64,000 nucleotides of DNA from Zarea fungicola (Eukaryota > Ascomycota > Sordariomycetes > Hypocreales > Cordycipitaceae), in contig FWCC01000137.1 of the NCBI GenBank assembly GCA_900169235.1, positions 310,001 through 374,000 of the forward strand, read 5' to 3'. The notes below the pieces were generated by a model. The model saw only the letters and a program-made list of their open reading frames with translations. It was not told where the DNA came from and did no database searches. Below are positions 12,235 to 23,242 of the stretch, in pieces (the stretch's first letter is position 1; every line of letters starts with the position of its first letter). The translations under genes and the position numbers were made by a program.

Positions 12235-15088
12235 GATGCTTTGTTTTTTTTTTTTCGGTGGCGTACGGGAGGCGGCTGGCGTGCGATCGGAGAATTTGGG
12301 GAAATGGGCTTGGTGATATGCTCAGCTTGCCACAGCTTAAAGTTGGCGGGGTGCGCGCCGATAAAAATTATTTCAGCACCGGCAATGCATGTGTGGAATA
12401 ACGCAGAGCAAGGTGTCTTTCGTCTAAAAGATTTCACTTTTAAGAGAGACCAAGAAACTTTTGCAAGGGAGAAGAAGAAACTGGCGGCCGAATGGAAGCA
12501 GAGGCGAAATCGGAAGATGGGGGAATGCCGTGATTTACATGGAAACTAAACAAGTAGCCGCGGCCAGCTGCCTGGGAAATGGTTCTTCTTTATGCTCCAC
12601 CGGCAATGCAAGTCGGGATATGCACTCGGAAGTAGCTACAGCAAGCTCAACGAGGCAAGGGCCGTTGTAACCCAGTAACGAGTCGCAAAGGCAATGAGAC
12701 CCCCCCGTTGCGGGCGACTCCATCCAAACAGGGGCACGATCACCCGAGATAGACTTTACTGGGCAAGGGCCAGGCAGTGGATGCTGACAGTGGCATTCCC
12801 AATCGCAATGTCGCACTGGATTCCACGGCGGGTGCGGGGTGGAGAGCTGTGGGCATTTTCTTTGCGCCACGCCACCGCTAAAATCCTCTTCGTTGTTGCT
12901 CACTGAACCTGGGCGACGGAGGGCGTCGTGACTGATGAGTCCATTGCGTGTTGCGGTTCTTACAAATACTGTCCGCAAAACGGTATGTAGAAATACTGTC
13001 CGCAAGTGTGGCTTGGTGGCTAGCTTCCGGCTACCTCCGTGCCAAGTCTTTCGCCCCAGTTCAATTCCCAGTTAACTATGCCGTATCGTGAGGCGAATAA
13101 AGCCCCAACCCAGGAAATCGTGGAGTGGGAGATGGACACGAGTCAGCGGCGCCGCGGGGAAAGCCACTTTCCAGACCCCAAGCTTCGATGGCTTCCAAGA
13201 AGGTGCTGTGTATATTTGTCATCCCTTGAAGCTGTGCAAGCCGACATTGTTGCTGATATTCTCGACAAACGGCCTTTTTTCCCGGTAAACGGTTCCCACG
13301 TGGTCCTGTACAACGGATAATACAAAGGTACCAACTTAATTGTCAGAATGGCTGCATGCATTTGCGCTAATTTCGACAGGCGTCCCATTGCCGTTTTGGG
13401 TGGTTTGTCCTCGCATACAGATTGCGCAAGTTTCTTTTTCCTTCCAACCCTGGCCGACAGTAATGAGGACAATCTCAAATGGGTCTCGACGGCAAGCTGC
13501 GTGAGCCAAGCCCCTCTATGGAGTAGTGCGGATAATATTGGTCCTCAAAATAATAAGCCAGTTGGCGGCAGTCCATCTCCGAGTCAAGTTGTCTCGGTTC
13601 ATCAGGGTCGTGTTCCCCTTGCGGTGGTGCGTGCGGCGCTGTATGCATGCAAGCAATTTTTTCAGTTACTACGCAGCAACTAGTAGATGTCAGAAAGAGG
13701 GACCGGTGACAGGGGGCGTTCTTGGCTGCTGCATCGAAAAAAAGTTATCTTGAGGCTTAAAATGAACAAACGGTGTGAACGGCGCCGCTGCTACTATCAT
13801 CGCAAGGAATTGGCCGTCATGTATTCATTCCTTTTTCGTTGTGTTTGCAGTTCTGGCAATTTCAACCCCGCCTGCAGTGTAGCAAATTAGCCAAGGTAAC
13901 AAAGAAATTAAATCGACACAAATAAATTCTTTCTTTGTAGAGAACAATGTCCTTTTTTTTCCTGCATGTGCTCCTCTTGGGCGCCGCAGTTAAATGGATT
14001 GCTCGGGCTCTTTCTTCGCTCGTCTGCCGGTCAGACATCCATCCATGTGGGCGCAATGCGCTCTTGTCGTGTAAAGCAGTGGATATGCACTGCAAGAGAG
14101 CGGAACTCTCATGATGTCGGCTGCGTGGCGGTGATGGAATAAGGCATGACTCTCCAAACGGATGATGGGCTGGACGCCCGGTTTGGATGATGGGCAGTGC
14201 GCAAAGAGGGGAGTGGAAAAAAAGCCGTCGTCCGTAGTCCGCAAGGCAGGAGCCGCGAGCCACTCTTCAAGACGCTATGCAGCCGGATAACAAGAACTAA
14301 ATCTTGGGAATTCCAAATATTTCGGGCATCATTGAATCATTCAGACAAATTGGTCGATGCTATCGAGCAGAACCAACTTGTTCTGGCTAGTTGAAATTCC
14401 GCTTGGATCACCACCTACCAGATGGTAACCAACTGCCAGCCAAAAGTCACAATACCCCACGTTTTTAGCCTCAATGCCGTTGTCAAATGCAAATCAATCA
14501 CTACGATGAAGATTGGACAATCGTAAAATTTGGAATAAGATGGTAGTAGGGGGCTAATTTCTGACACGACCGACCGGTAGATGCCGAACAAGCCACATTC
14601 CCCGCGTTTGAATCGTCAGGGAAAAAGATACGCGATGGTAAAAATAGAAGATTTAAAAATAAAAATAAAAATAAAAATAAAAAAGCCGAAATGGAAAACT
14701 GCGAAAAGTCCTAATTTCTCACACGGCCATGGAGGCCGCCAGATGCCATGTCCGTGTCATGAAGCAATCAGCAATATAACGTCAATGTATCAATGCTCCT
14801 GCTCATGTCCTCTCTTTTCTTTTCTCTCTCGCCAAGATACAGTATCATTTCCCAAGACAATATTTGTGCGACCAAAGTCCCATTGTCTCGCATAGGGGAC
14901 AATACCAAGCCAGCCAAGCGTCACACGGGTGCCATAATTGTTGCAGCCTTTCGACTCATTTACCAAGACGCAATTATTCTTGTCAAAATTTGTTCTTATT
15001 TGTCATTAATTTTAAAAGTATTTTACTTTTACTTCTTTATTCAAATTAGAAGTCACATCTTTTTAACTGACCACATACATCATTATGC
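12235..15088. other. Intergenic region with simple repeats, no gene seen
   Basis: Upstream region of the MFS permease and downstream region of the M3 peptidase. It contains a 15-bp direct repeat, aaatactgtccgcaa, at 12964-12978 and 12991-13005, and an (AAAAAT)n tract at about 14653-14686. Open frames such as 13039-13320 have no recognisable product. Confidence 0.5.
14653..14686. repeat. (AAAAAT)n simple repeat
   Basis: Five consecutive A-rich hexamer-like units in an intergenic region. A microsatellite with no evident function. Confidence 0.85.
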
Positions 15089-17268
15089 TTACGCCAGACC
15101 CAGTGACTTGTAAAAGGCCTCGGAATTAGGCTCTCTGCCCAGAAACTCCTTGAGAATCTTATTCTCGTCCATGCTGCCACCACGCTCCAGCACCAGCTTG
15201 CGGTACCGCCGACCCGCCTCGGGATTCATGGGGTCCGCCTTGAAGGCCGTGTAAAACATGTCGGTCGAAAAGACCAGAGAAAAGAGGTAGCCGTAGTACC
15301 CAGCATCGTAGCCGCCGACAAAGTGGCCAATGGAGGCGTGCTTGTTGCCCCATTCACTACATCATCCATGGTCAGTATCTGCTTCTCTGCTGTATATAAT
15401 GGCTTTTCTTTTTCATGATTATCAACTTACATGCCAAATCCAGCGGCTTCAGGACCTTTGACGCCATGAATCTCTGCCCGGAGCTCATTCCAAAGGCGGC
15501 CACAGTTCAAGGCCTCGACCGTCTCGTGTGAGTCGGCACCGTGAACCGTCAGGTCAAAGGTGCCAATGAGAATCTGGAACAGGGTCGCAATCGACTCGTT
15601 GAGGTTTCTCGTCTTGATCAGCTTGTCCACCAGGTCCCTCGAAATCTGCTCCTTGGTCTCCCAGTGGGACGAGAGGCTCTGCAGAACCTCGGGCGTCCAG
15701 CACCAGTTCTCGAGCATCTGCGACGGCGCCTCGACAAAGTCCCACATGACGGCCGTGCCGTGGCAGTAGCTGTTCTTGGTCTTGGCCACCAGGTCGTGGA
15801 TGCCGTGGCCGAGCTCGTGGAACAGGGTGACGGCTTCCGAGTGCTTGAGCAGTGCCGGGCGGCCCTGGGATGGAGGGCTAAAGTTGCAGACGAGAGCCGT
15901 GACGGGGTAGTTTCTGGTGCCGTCGGCCTTGAGATAGCCTGGCTCGAGGGAAAAGTTGGCGTTGTGGCTGTACTTGTTATCGCGCGGGTAGAGGTCGAGG
16001 TGTAGGTAGCCGACAAATTCGCCGCCAGAGGCCTCGTCGTTCCAGACACTGCAGAGGACAACATCCTCATGCCAGATGATGTCGCTGGCGTTTCCGGTAG
16101 GGCTCAGGCGAGCCAAGGCAGCTTCGTCGAGCTCGACAAACTTGAGGCCAAAGAGCTTCTCAAAGATGCCGAGCATTCCCCTAAACGTATGCCACGTCGG
16201 AAAGTACTCGGCCACCTCGCTCTCGTTGATGCTGTACTCGTTTTCCTTGAGCATGCGTGAGTAAAAGGCAATGTCCCAGCTGTAAATTTCACCATCAAAC
16301 TCCAGACCGCGCTCTGCGTAGTCCTTCTTTTTCAATTCGAGAAGACGGTTGACTTCCTGCTTGCCACCATCTTCCACGCGGCTCCGCAGGTCGGCCAAAA
16401 AGGCCTTGACCTTGTTCACATCCTTGGCCATCTTGGCCGAGATGATGAGATCGGCATGGTTCTTGTAGCCAGCGATTCTGGCGGCCTCGTCTCTCAGCTC
16501 AATGAGGGATTGGAAGAGCGGGACGTTTTCGTTGACCTTGTTGGCTTCGTTAATGGAGTAGTCGCGACGTGTCGTCGCATTCTTGGCATACTTGCCCAAG
16601 GGCACTGAGCTGGTGTACTTGTAGTTGACCTTGACCTTGCCCTCATTCTCGCCGGTGCCTTTTTCCAGCGCATCAACGTCAATATCGGTCTTGGGAATTC
16701 CCTCGAGCTGCTCTGGTGTGAACCACGATCCGCCAACCTCGTTGTTATTGTTGTTCGAGACCTCGAGACTCTTGCGGCTAATCTCGAGCTGAATCTCCTT
16801 GAAGCGGTCACGCTGAGGGCCGGGGGGGAGAAGAAGACCCTTGTTGACGTAGGATTTATGCTCTTTTTCCAGGATGCGAGCAGATTCGGTATCCAGATTG
16901 GCCGATTCCCTGTTGCTGAATACGGTGTTGACTCGCTGGAAAATGTCGTCGCGCATCTTGAGCTCCACATCGAGCTCTCTCAGCTTGCCGTCGGCCTTGA
17001 CAGAGGCCTCGCGCAGCGCAGCATCTTTATGGACATTTTGCATAAAGCATGCGCGCAGGTTCGTACCAAGGATGGCGTTGTCGTTGTCGAGGATAGGCTG
17101 CAGGGTGTTTGCAAATGTGGCATTCTCCACGGTGGTGGAGGCGACAACCTTGTCAATGGCACCCCTCAGGGAAGCCTCAACTTCCTCGGCTGCGGCGGCA
17201 ATCTGGCTGGGGGTGTAGTTGAAGAGCGGAGGTCGCTGGGGCGGATTGGCGAATTTCTCTGAAGCCAT
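15089..17268 (-). CDS. M3-family zinc metallopeptidase (thimet oligopeptidase / saccharolysin, MepB-like)
   Basis: Spliced model complement(join(15089..15356, 15431..17268)), 701 residues, the usual length for fungal saccharolysin/MepB. The zinc site HELGH is at residues 484-488 (FHELGHGIHD), with the third ligand region in the following helix (DFVEAPSQMLENW). The substrate-binding signature near the C-terminus, GGYDAGYYGYLFS, is encoded by exon 2. The single intron has a GTAAGT donor and joins FG to EWGNKHASIGHF. The enzyme cleaves short peptides in the cytosol (and the intermembrane space in yeast) and helps peptide turnover downstream of the proteasome. There is no clear targeting sequence at Met 17268, so a cytosolic place is favoured. 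No upstream in-frame ATG is close. Confidence 0.95.
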
Positions 17269-18499
17269 GGTGGTGACGAAGCGCTGGGCAGCCAGTGTCT
17301 GTCGCGGGACGGCTATCTGGTACAGCTGCTGGGTCAGGCTGCCGAGGCGGGATATGTAGCGTGGAGGAGCCAGTGTGACGGCGAGAAGGAGAACGATACA
17401 GGAAAGGAGGAGCAGCCGAGCTGGCTTTAATACGGCGGGTTGATGCGGCGCCAGGGTTGCAGTAGCCGTGGTGCGAGGTGGAGTGGACGTGGATGGGTGT
17501 GTCTTGGGGACGGGTGATGGGCGGATCGTATGCAGGTCAGCAGCAAAGCAAATTAGTAGTACAAAGTAGAGGTACAGAAGAACGCGCGGGGCTCTGCTCG
17601 TTTCAGACAGGAAACCTGTTTATCAAGAACCAATTACGCAAAAGTATTGAGCTCACGTCACCAAAGGGGGCCAATGGCAGGGAGAGTAGGACCTGGGCGC
17701 TTGGGTAATGAAAACTCGATGAGGACAAACAAATTCGAGTAATAACAGTCCGGAATGGAGTCTCTGGTGGGCAGCCCAAGTTCCAGTGACCAATGCTAAC
17801 GAGGCGAGGCGACAAGTCAGGCAGGTGGTTAAACGAAGATGGAGTTGATGGTGCGGGGCGTCAAGGAAAGACAGCAAGCCGACAGCAAGCCGCCAGCAAG
17901 CCGTCAAGCAGGGTCTCTTTTTTGGGGAATCTTTGGCGCTTTTTAGTCCTCGCTAGTCGTTGGGGGTTGGGAGCTTCCGTCCCACCCTTGCATTACATTT
18001 GATTTTTGATTAGTACTGGTATAATATGTATATATGTACAGAGTACATAGATTGGCGGTGGCGTTTGTGCAGGCCACAGACAGCTCACGAGCAGGGGTTG
18101 AGTTGAGTTCGTCTATTTTTGTGCTCAACATGGCTGCACTAGCTGTCAGCACCATCCATGCATGCAGCATGATAGACGAACATGTTTATCCATGGCCAGT
18201 TGAGGGTGGCATGATGCATCATCTCAAATCACCTCTACAGAGTACACATTTAGTAGCATGGCATGCAAAAACTATCATCTATTCGGCGCATGACGGCGCA
18301 GCCAACACAAAATATACATAACAAGACACAAAATAAACGGTACATCTGCCGCCTGTTGTGTCGTCGTTGCTTCATAATCCCAAAAAGTTGCTTCCTGTAC
18401 CATGTCCCGTAGTCAAACACAGATAAATAAAAAAAACATCAACGCCTGTCCCTTTGTTATGATGCATTCTGGCTCGTCGCGAGCACAGTTTGCGCCCAT
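17269..18499. other. Intergenic region, no gene seen
   Basis: Promoter region of the M3 peptidase gene and 3' flank of the myosin light chain gene. Small open frames (17478-17708, 18034-18321) have no recognisable content. Confidence 0.5.
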
Positions 18500-19128
18500 T
18501 TAGTTGGCAAGGATCGTGCGGACGAGATCTGTCAGGATTGTTTTGTTAGCGGGTGTTGTTGAATGGCAAAAGGCCAGAATAGAAACATACCAGTATAGTT
18601 GACTTGGCCAGAGCTAGTGTCGACGGCCTTGAGCAGCTCGTCCACCTCCTCGTCCGTCATTCTCTCGCCCAGGTTCGTCAGAATGTATTTGAGCTGGCCG
18701 ACGCCGATGAAGCCAGTCATGTCCTTGTCAAAGACCTGGAAACCACGGCAGTATTCCTCGGGCTCGCCGGGGTCACGGAAGCCGCCGGGGCGGTTGAGGA
18801 TGCGCTGGAAAGACTCAAAGTCGACTGGAGAAGTGGTTAGCTTTCTTTCAAACTTTATGGTTGAAATCGTGTCGCAAAGGCCGTCGCCGCATCACCACCG
18901 CAAATGCCACCACTGACTGCCTCTGCGCTCCATCAACATTCACTTACAGTCGGAACCGAGACCCTTTTGCAGGTCGTCAATCTCGGCCAGGGTCGGGTTC
19001 TGGCCGCACGCGCGCAGCAGGTCGCCGAGAGACTCGACTGTGCAGCGACCGTTGCCGCGCTTGTCAAACAGGGCAAAAGCCTCCTTGTAGTTGGTCGAAG
19101 CCTGCGAATCGAACTGGTTAGACGCCAT
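18500..19128 (-). CDS. cdc4: Myosin II essential light chain, Cdc4-type EF-hand protein
   Basis: Spliced model complement(join(18500..18528, 18591..18824, 18948..19128)), 147 residues. The protein has calmodulin-like architecture with degenerate EF-hands. YKEAFALFDKRGNGR is at the N-terminus, GDLLRACGQNPTLAEI follows, FQVFDKDMTGFIGVGQLKYIL lies in the C-lobe, and the protein ends with VRTILAN. These strings match the fungal Cdc4/MLC1 family of essential light chains that bind the IQ motif of type II myosin and are needed for actomyosin-ring assembly at septation. The last exon encodes only nine codons and is found by its acceptor CTGACAG and the in-frame end. Met 19128 is chosen because it gives the family's N-terminus; an upstream in-frame Met at 19194 would add a non-homologous extension. 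Confidence 0.93.
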
Positions 19129-20072
19129 GATGGTTTTTGTCTGCGATATTTCTCGAGTGTGCTGAAAATTTGGGCGATGGTTTTGTTTCTTCAATTTTGC
19201 GAAAGCTGATGGGAAAAAAAACAGTGTTGAAATTCAATCCAAATGCCTCTCGCGCAAACACAAACACAAATGCCCACGGCAGGCCCAAAATAGGGCGTCC
19301 GCTTCAGGTGGCCAGGCTGGCGAATCAGAAGCGCCAGAACCCCGCGGGGGGTTGGCCTTTGTTTACATTGGTGCTGGTGCTGGGGCAACTCACCATTGTT
19401 GACTTTGTAAAGGGGGGCGCTCTATTGGTGATCGGTCGAGCAATGAGACAAGACGGAATAATGTCTAGTCAGAGTGTAACTTTTTTTAGCTTCAAGTCGC
19501 ACAATTGTCGAAACGTTTCTGTTTTTCTGTTTTCGATGGAAAAGTATGTTGTCAAGAATGAAAAGGCGACGAGGACCACGCCAGTTACAGAAAAAAGGGC
19601 TTGGCCTTGCTGTCCACCTCCTGAGACTCGACCGCCCCACGTCCATAGTCGCTTTCGCATCCCTCCTCCCTGTCGGGCGCCAGCTTTGACGGGGCAACGG
19701 CAGTCAAAGAGGCCATACGACAGGGTTCACCGTCACGGCAATCTCCTCTTGGTCCATGTAGACGCCTTTTTTTAGTCAATTGGTCTGGTGAGAAGAGCAC
19801 AGACAGGCGGTGTGTATCTGGATCACGGCCGTCATCACCAATCAGTTGAAAGCTACTAATGCAAGGAAAATAAGGAATTATATCATTACTTTATAATTAT
19901 TTTATAATTATTTTACTTGTTTATTTTGCTTTTTCTTTCTTTTTTTTTTCCTTTTTTCTTCGCCGTTTATCCTGTCCATGCACCTATACATGTAACTCAC
20001 ACACTACCAGTCAATGCCTCAGAAACTACCTCGCACACCTGCGACAGTTCCCGAAACACCAGACTCCCAGCT
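19129..20072. other. Intergenic region between the light chain and methyltransferase genes
   Basis: Upstream region of the myosin light chain gene. It has an AT-rich patch at about 19870-19930 but no coding or RNA feature. The open frame at 19137-19775 partly overlaps the light chain leader and has no domain. Confidence 0.45.
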
Positions 20073-20250
20073 ACATCACAATCGTCTCGCCATCAGGATA
20101 TAGGACTGGACCCCAGGCCGTTGTCACCTCTGCATCTCGCCAATTCTCTCCCAACTCCTACTACACATCACAATCGTCTCGCCATCAAAATATAGGACCC
20201 CCAGACCGTCTTCACCTCTGCATCCCGCCAATTCTCTCCCATCTCTTTCC
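20073..20250. repeat. Imperfect tandem duplication, 92-bp period, over the 3' end of the methyltransferase gene
   Basis: The blocks starting at 20073 and 20165 share acatcacaatcgtctcgcc, then cacctctgcat and cgccaattctctccca at matching spacing, giving a 92-bp offset. The 20165 copy holds the real C-terminal codons and the stop of the minus-strand methyltransferase. The 20073 copy lies just beyond the stop. It still reads as the same C-terminal residues (ENWRDAEV, then W) but with an internal 4-nt difference. Confidence 0.9.
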
Positions 20251-21166
20251 ACGCCGGCTCCGACGCAACAACCTCATCCATCAGCATGTCCACAATGTCG
20301 CCCTCTCCGCCCGCCGCCCGGCTCTTCCTCTCCGGATGTGCCAGCGTCCAGCCCAGATAGCTGCTCGCCGTCCGTACGTAGCTCTCAAAGCCGCCCAGCG
20401 TCGTGTCCCTCACCATCCACGCCTTTTCCACGTCGGCCTCGGTCGCATCCGCGTCCACATCGTACATGATGCGCTCCACGCTGCCCCATTGCTCCGACGG
20501 CGGCACCACCTCGGCCAGTAGCCTGCGCAGCATGTTGCGGCCGGCTGCTCCCAGTGCGGTCCCATGCTCTCCACGCCAGGAGCAATGTCGTCCTCGCCGT
20601 AGCTAAACTTGTCAAAGATGCGGTTGGCCTTGGGGTGGCCCACCAGCACATTGTCCTTGTAGCCCCAGAACGCGAGCGATCCGCCCGGCTTGGTCACGCG
20701 AGCAATCTCGGGCCACGCCTTGGTGTAGTCGAACCAGTGCGCCGCCTGGCCGGACACGACGAGGTCGACAGAGGCGTCGGGCAAAAAACTTAGGTCCTCC
20801 GCGCTGGCCTGCCGAAACTCAATCGTGTTGCTGATGCTGCTGTTGGCTTCTGTCGTGGCCTCGGCCTGGGCAATCATGCCGGCGCTGGGGTCCGTCGCGA
20901 TGACCTTGCCAAACTTGGCGGCGCTGAGCTCCCGGGCAATCAGCCCGTGGCCGCAGCCGAGATCCAGCGCCGTGCTGCCGCCGTTGGCGTGTTGGGCATT
21001 GTGATATCCCAACACCGTCTTGAACAGGCTAGCTGGGTACGACGGCCGACTTGCCGCGTAGCCAGCGGCCGAAAATGTCTTTTTCCTTGTGAAATGTTAG
21101 AGTCTAACGATCACTTCCAGCCCAGTATTTTGTAAGAGTGCCCTCTACTCACGCAAACAGTGACAT
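20168..21166 (-). pseudogene. SAM-dependent methyltransferase (trans-aconitate methyltransferase-like) with a frameshift
   Basis: Exons are 21166..21153 and 21085..20168. The joined N-terminus reads MSLFAKKTFSAAGYAASRPSYP, as expected for this family. The SAM-binding motif LDLGCGHGLIA and the post-motif DLVVSGQAAHWFD are intact. Near 20538-20545 the frame changes: upstream reads MGPHWEQP, and the continuation RNMLRRLLAEVVPPSEQW is in a different frame. The family consensus WEQPGRN would be recovered if one more base were present, so this is a one-base deletion in the genome or a sequencing error. No GT..AG intron can explain it. Intact, the protein would be about 310 residues. The methyl acceptor is unknown. 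The 3' end is tandemly duplicated downstream. Confidence 0.8.
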
Positions 21167-22100
21167 TGTTATAAGTTGTAGCCTTGCTGCATCGTTCCAA
21201 GGCGAATGATGGCAATTGGATTTCCAAGCCTTCCCGCTGATGTCTTTTATACTTTGTACGATTAGCCGTATTATTCTACGTCGCTGCCGGTCAACCGGTT
21301 TGCCGCCGCTAGTCAAGACGGTGACTCCACAAACGTCGCAATTGCGGCTCCTCCTGTAATGCCACTGTCGTGATGCGCCGAGTCTCCGACCGAGATGTTC
21401 GGAGACCCGTCACAATGCCTTGGAATAATAATTGACATGTACAAGAGCAATTCTTTTCAATAGAAAATTTAACTGCTTATTCCGTCCGATGACTCGGATT
21501 TGGTCTCGGACTGCCCGAGTTGCATGTGACCGCTATAGGGTATCCTCCCCTGCAATCGATTGGAAGACATCAACAGGTAGGTTAGGAGTGACTGTACAGT
21601 AAGCAGTGATTTTGAAATGGATTCACTTGAACTCTTTTAAAATGCATGTTTAAATTCTTGCTGCGTTTTATATCAGAACCTGTAACTTTACTCTCCCTGT
21701 ACGTTTATGTGGACAAAACTTATGTCTGGTCAATTACCAATAGGAAGCAGTTTCGATAGAGATTCCCGTCTGCAAAAGTGTCGGAAATATATACAAGGAA
21801 AATCGTGAAAATTCAACGTTGAAGTATACGGATACCGTCTCGAAAGAGACAGCGAGAGTTTGTCAGCTTTTGTGATTACGAGACAAATTCACCTCAAGAG
21901 TTTATTAGTTGCGCAATCACGTCAACTTTGGCGGGGCAGGCCGATTTGCCTTTGAGCCGGAGCACCCCGCTGGCCGTCGTCTAAACCAAGACGCCGCCCA
22001 TCACTTGTCCAGCATAACAGGTCCGAGTTTCTCTCTTATAGACATTGTCTTATAGCCCAGTTCAAACGAAGCAACCGTCACAATTTTCGCAGCACTCAAA
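21167..22100. other. Divergent promoter region
   Basis: The 0.9 kb between the divergently transcribed methyltransferase (minus) and CoA-binding protein (plus). It is AT-rich in the middle, with no coding signal. A short inverted repeat, gtctccgaccgagatgttcggagac, lies at about 21383-21407, and is probably incidental. Confidence 0.45.
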
Positions 22101-22641
22101 ATGGCCACCGAGGCTTCCGCCCGCAAGTTCTTTACGGCGCCGGCCTTTGCCGTTGTCGGCGCAAGCTCCAACCCCGCCAAGTTTGGCCACAAAGGTATAT
22201 GCTATCCACGCCATTTATATATATATATATTAAATGATGGGCTTCATATTGAATGTGCTGACGACAAAAACAGTGCATGCTTGGTATCTGGACCGCAACC
22301 TCGACGTCACACCCGTCAACCCTGCCTCGACTACAGTGACAGTCAACGGCAGCGAGCACGCCACCGTCCCCAACGTCTCGGCGCTGCCCAACCCCAAGAC
22401 CACGGCCGTCTCCATCATCACACACCCGGCCATCACGATTGGCGTGCTAAAGGAAGCCAAGGCAGTGGGTGTGCCATCCATCTGGTTGCAGCCTGGTACC
22501 TGGGACGACGAGGTGCTCAAGTTTGCGCTCGCAGAGGGCACATTTGAGGCTGTCGTATATGGAGACGGCGGTCGGGGCAGCGAGGGCTGGTGTGTCTTGG
22601 TCGATGGCGACAAGGCTCTGCAGGCTGCAGGGAAGCTGTAG
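22101..22641 (+). CDS. CoA-binding Rossmann-fold protein (YccU-like)
   Basis: Spliced model join(22101..22194, 22274..22641), 153 residues. The N-terminus has the nucleotide-binding turn FAVVGASSNPAKFGHK. Then come HAWYLDRNLDVTPVNP, VSIITHPAITIGVLKEA, PSIWLQPGTWDDEVLKFA and a C-terminal GWCVLVDGD, in the order of the single-domain CoA_binding family related to the succinyl-CoA synthetase alpha-subunit N-domain. The intron contains a short (TA)n run and its removal restores KVHAWYL. The family is widespread in bacteria and fungi; its biochemical role is not established. The protein is probably cytosolic. Confidence 0.88.
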
Positions 22642-23242
22642 GGTGTAAATAATAGATGAGATGTTGGACGATATCAATCGGCTATACGAGTACGAGCCTG
22701 CCAGTTGTGGTCACGCTCTCCGTTTTGCCGGCATCGCGTCGACCACTTGTGATGCTTCCAATTCAAAACTGGCACTCATGAGTCTCGAAGCAATTCATCG
22801 ACAGATAGATACCAATCAGATGGAAAAAATACAAAAATTCACAAGTTCAAACAATATCCGGACTCATGCAGGCCAATAATAGAGGGCCTCTTATGACTGC
22901 GCCCCACTCGCTCCCACTGCAATGTTAAAGTAAACAAACAAGACACCAAACCAAAATAGCAAAGAAGCAACCACCACCAACTCCAGCTACATTTATTGAA
23001 ACTTGTTCATTTTCTCTCGTCCTGTATTACCAGATATTCGTTTGCATTGCATTTTATTTTCTCACAGCCAACTCGGATCGAGGAGATGACGCGTCTCTCC
23101 CTCTAGCAAACCGCGACTGATCCCCCCCACGATTTGCGACGCATCCAATTAAGGCCCCCTGTCGCGCGAACCACCTTTCGCAGCTCCTTTGAAGCTCTGC
23201 CATCAACGTTTTTGTTTTCAGCTACAGAAGCCCATCGACAAA
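22642..23242. other. Intergenic region, promoter of bir1
   Basis: A 0.6-kb spacer with the 3' UTR of the CoA-binding protein gene and the promoter of the next plus-strand gene. No gene seen. Confidence 0.45.

Noticed and set aside
13039..13320. 93-codon plus-strand frame
   Set aside because: No signal peptide, domain or intron structure; probably chance.
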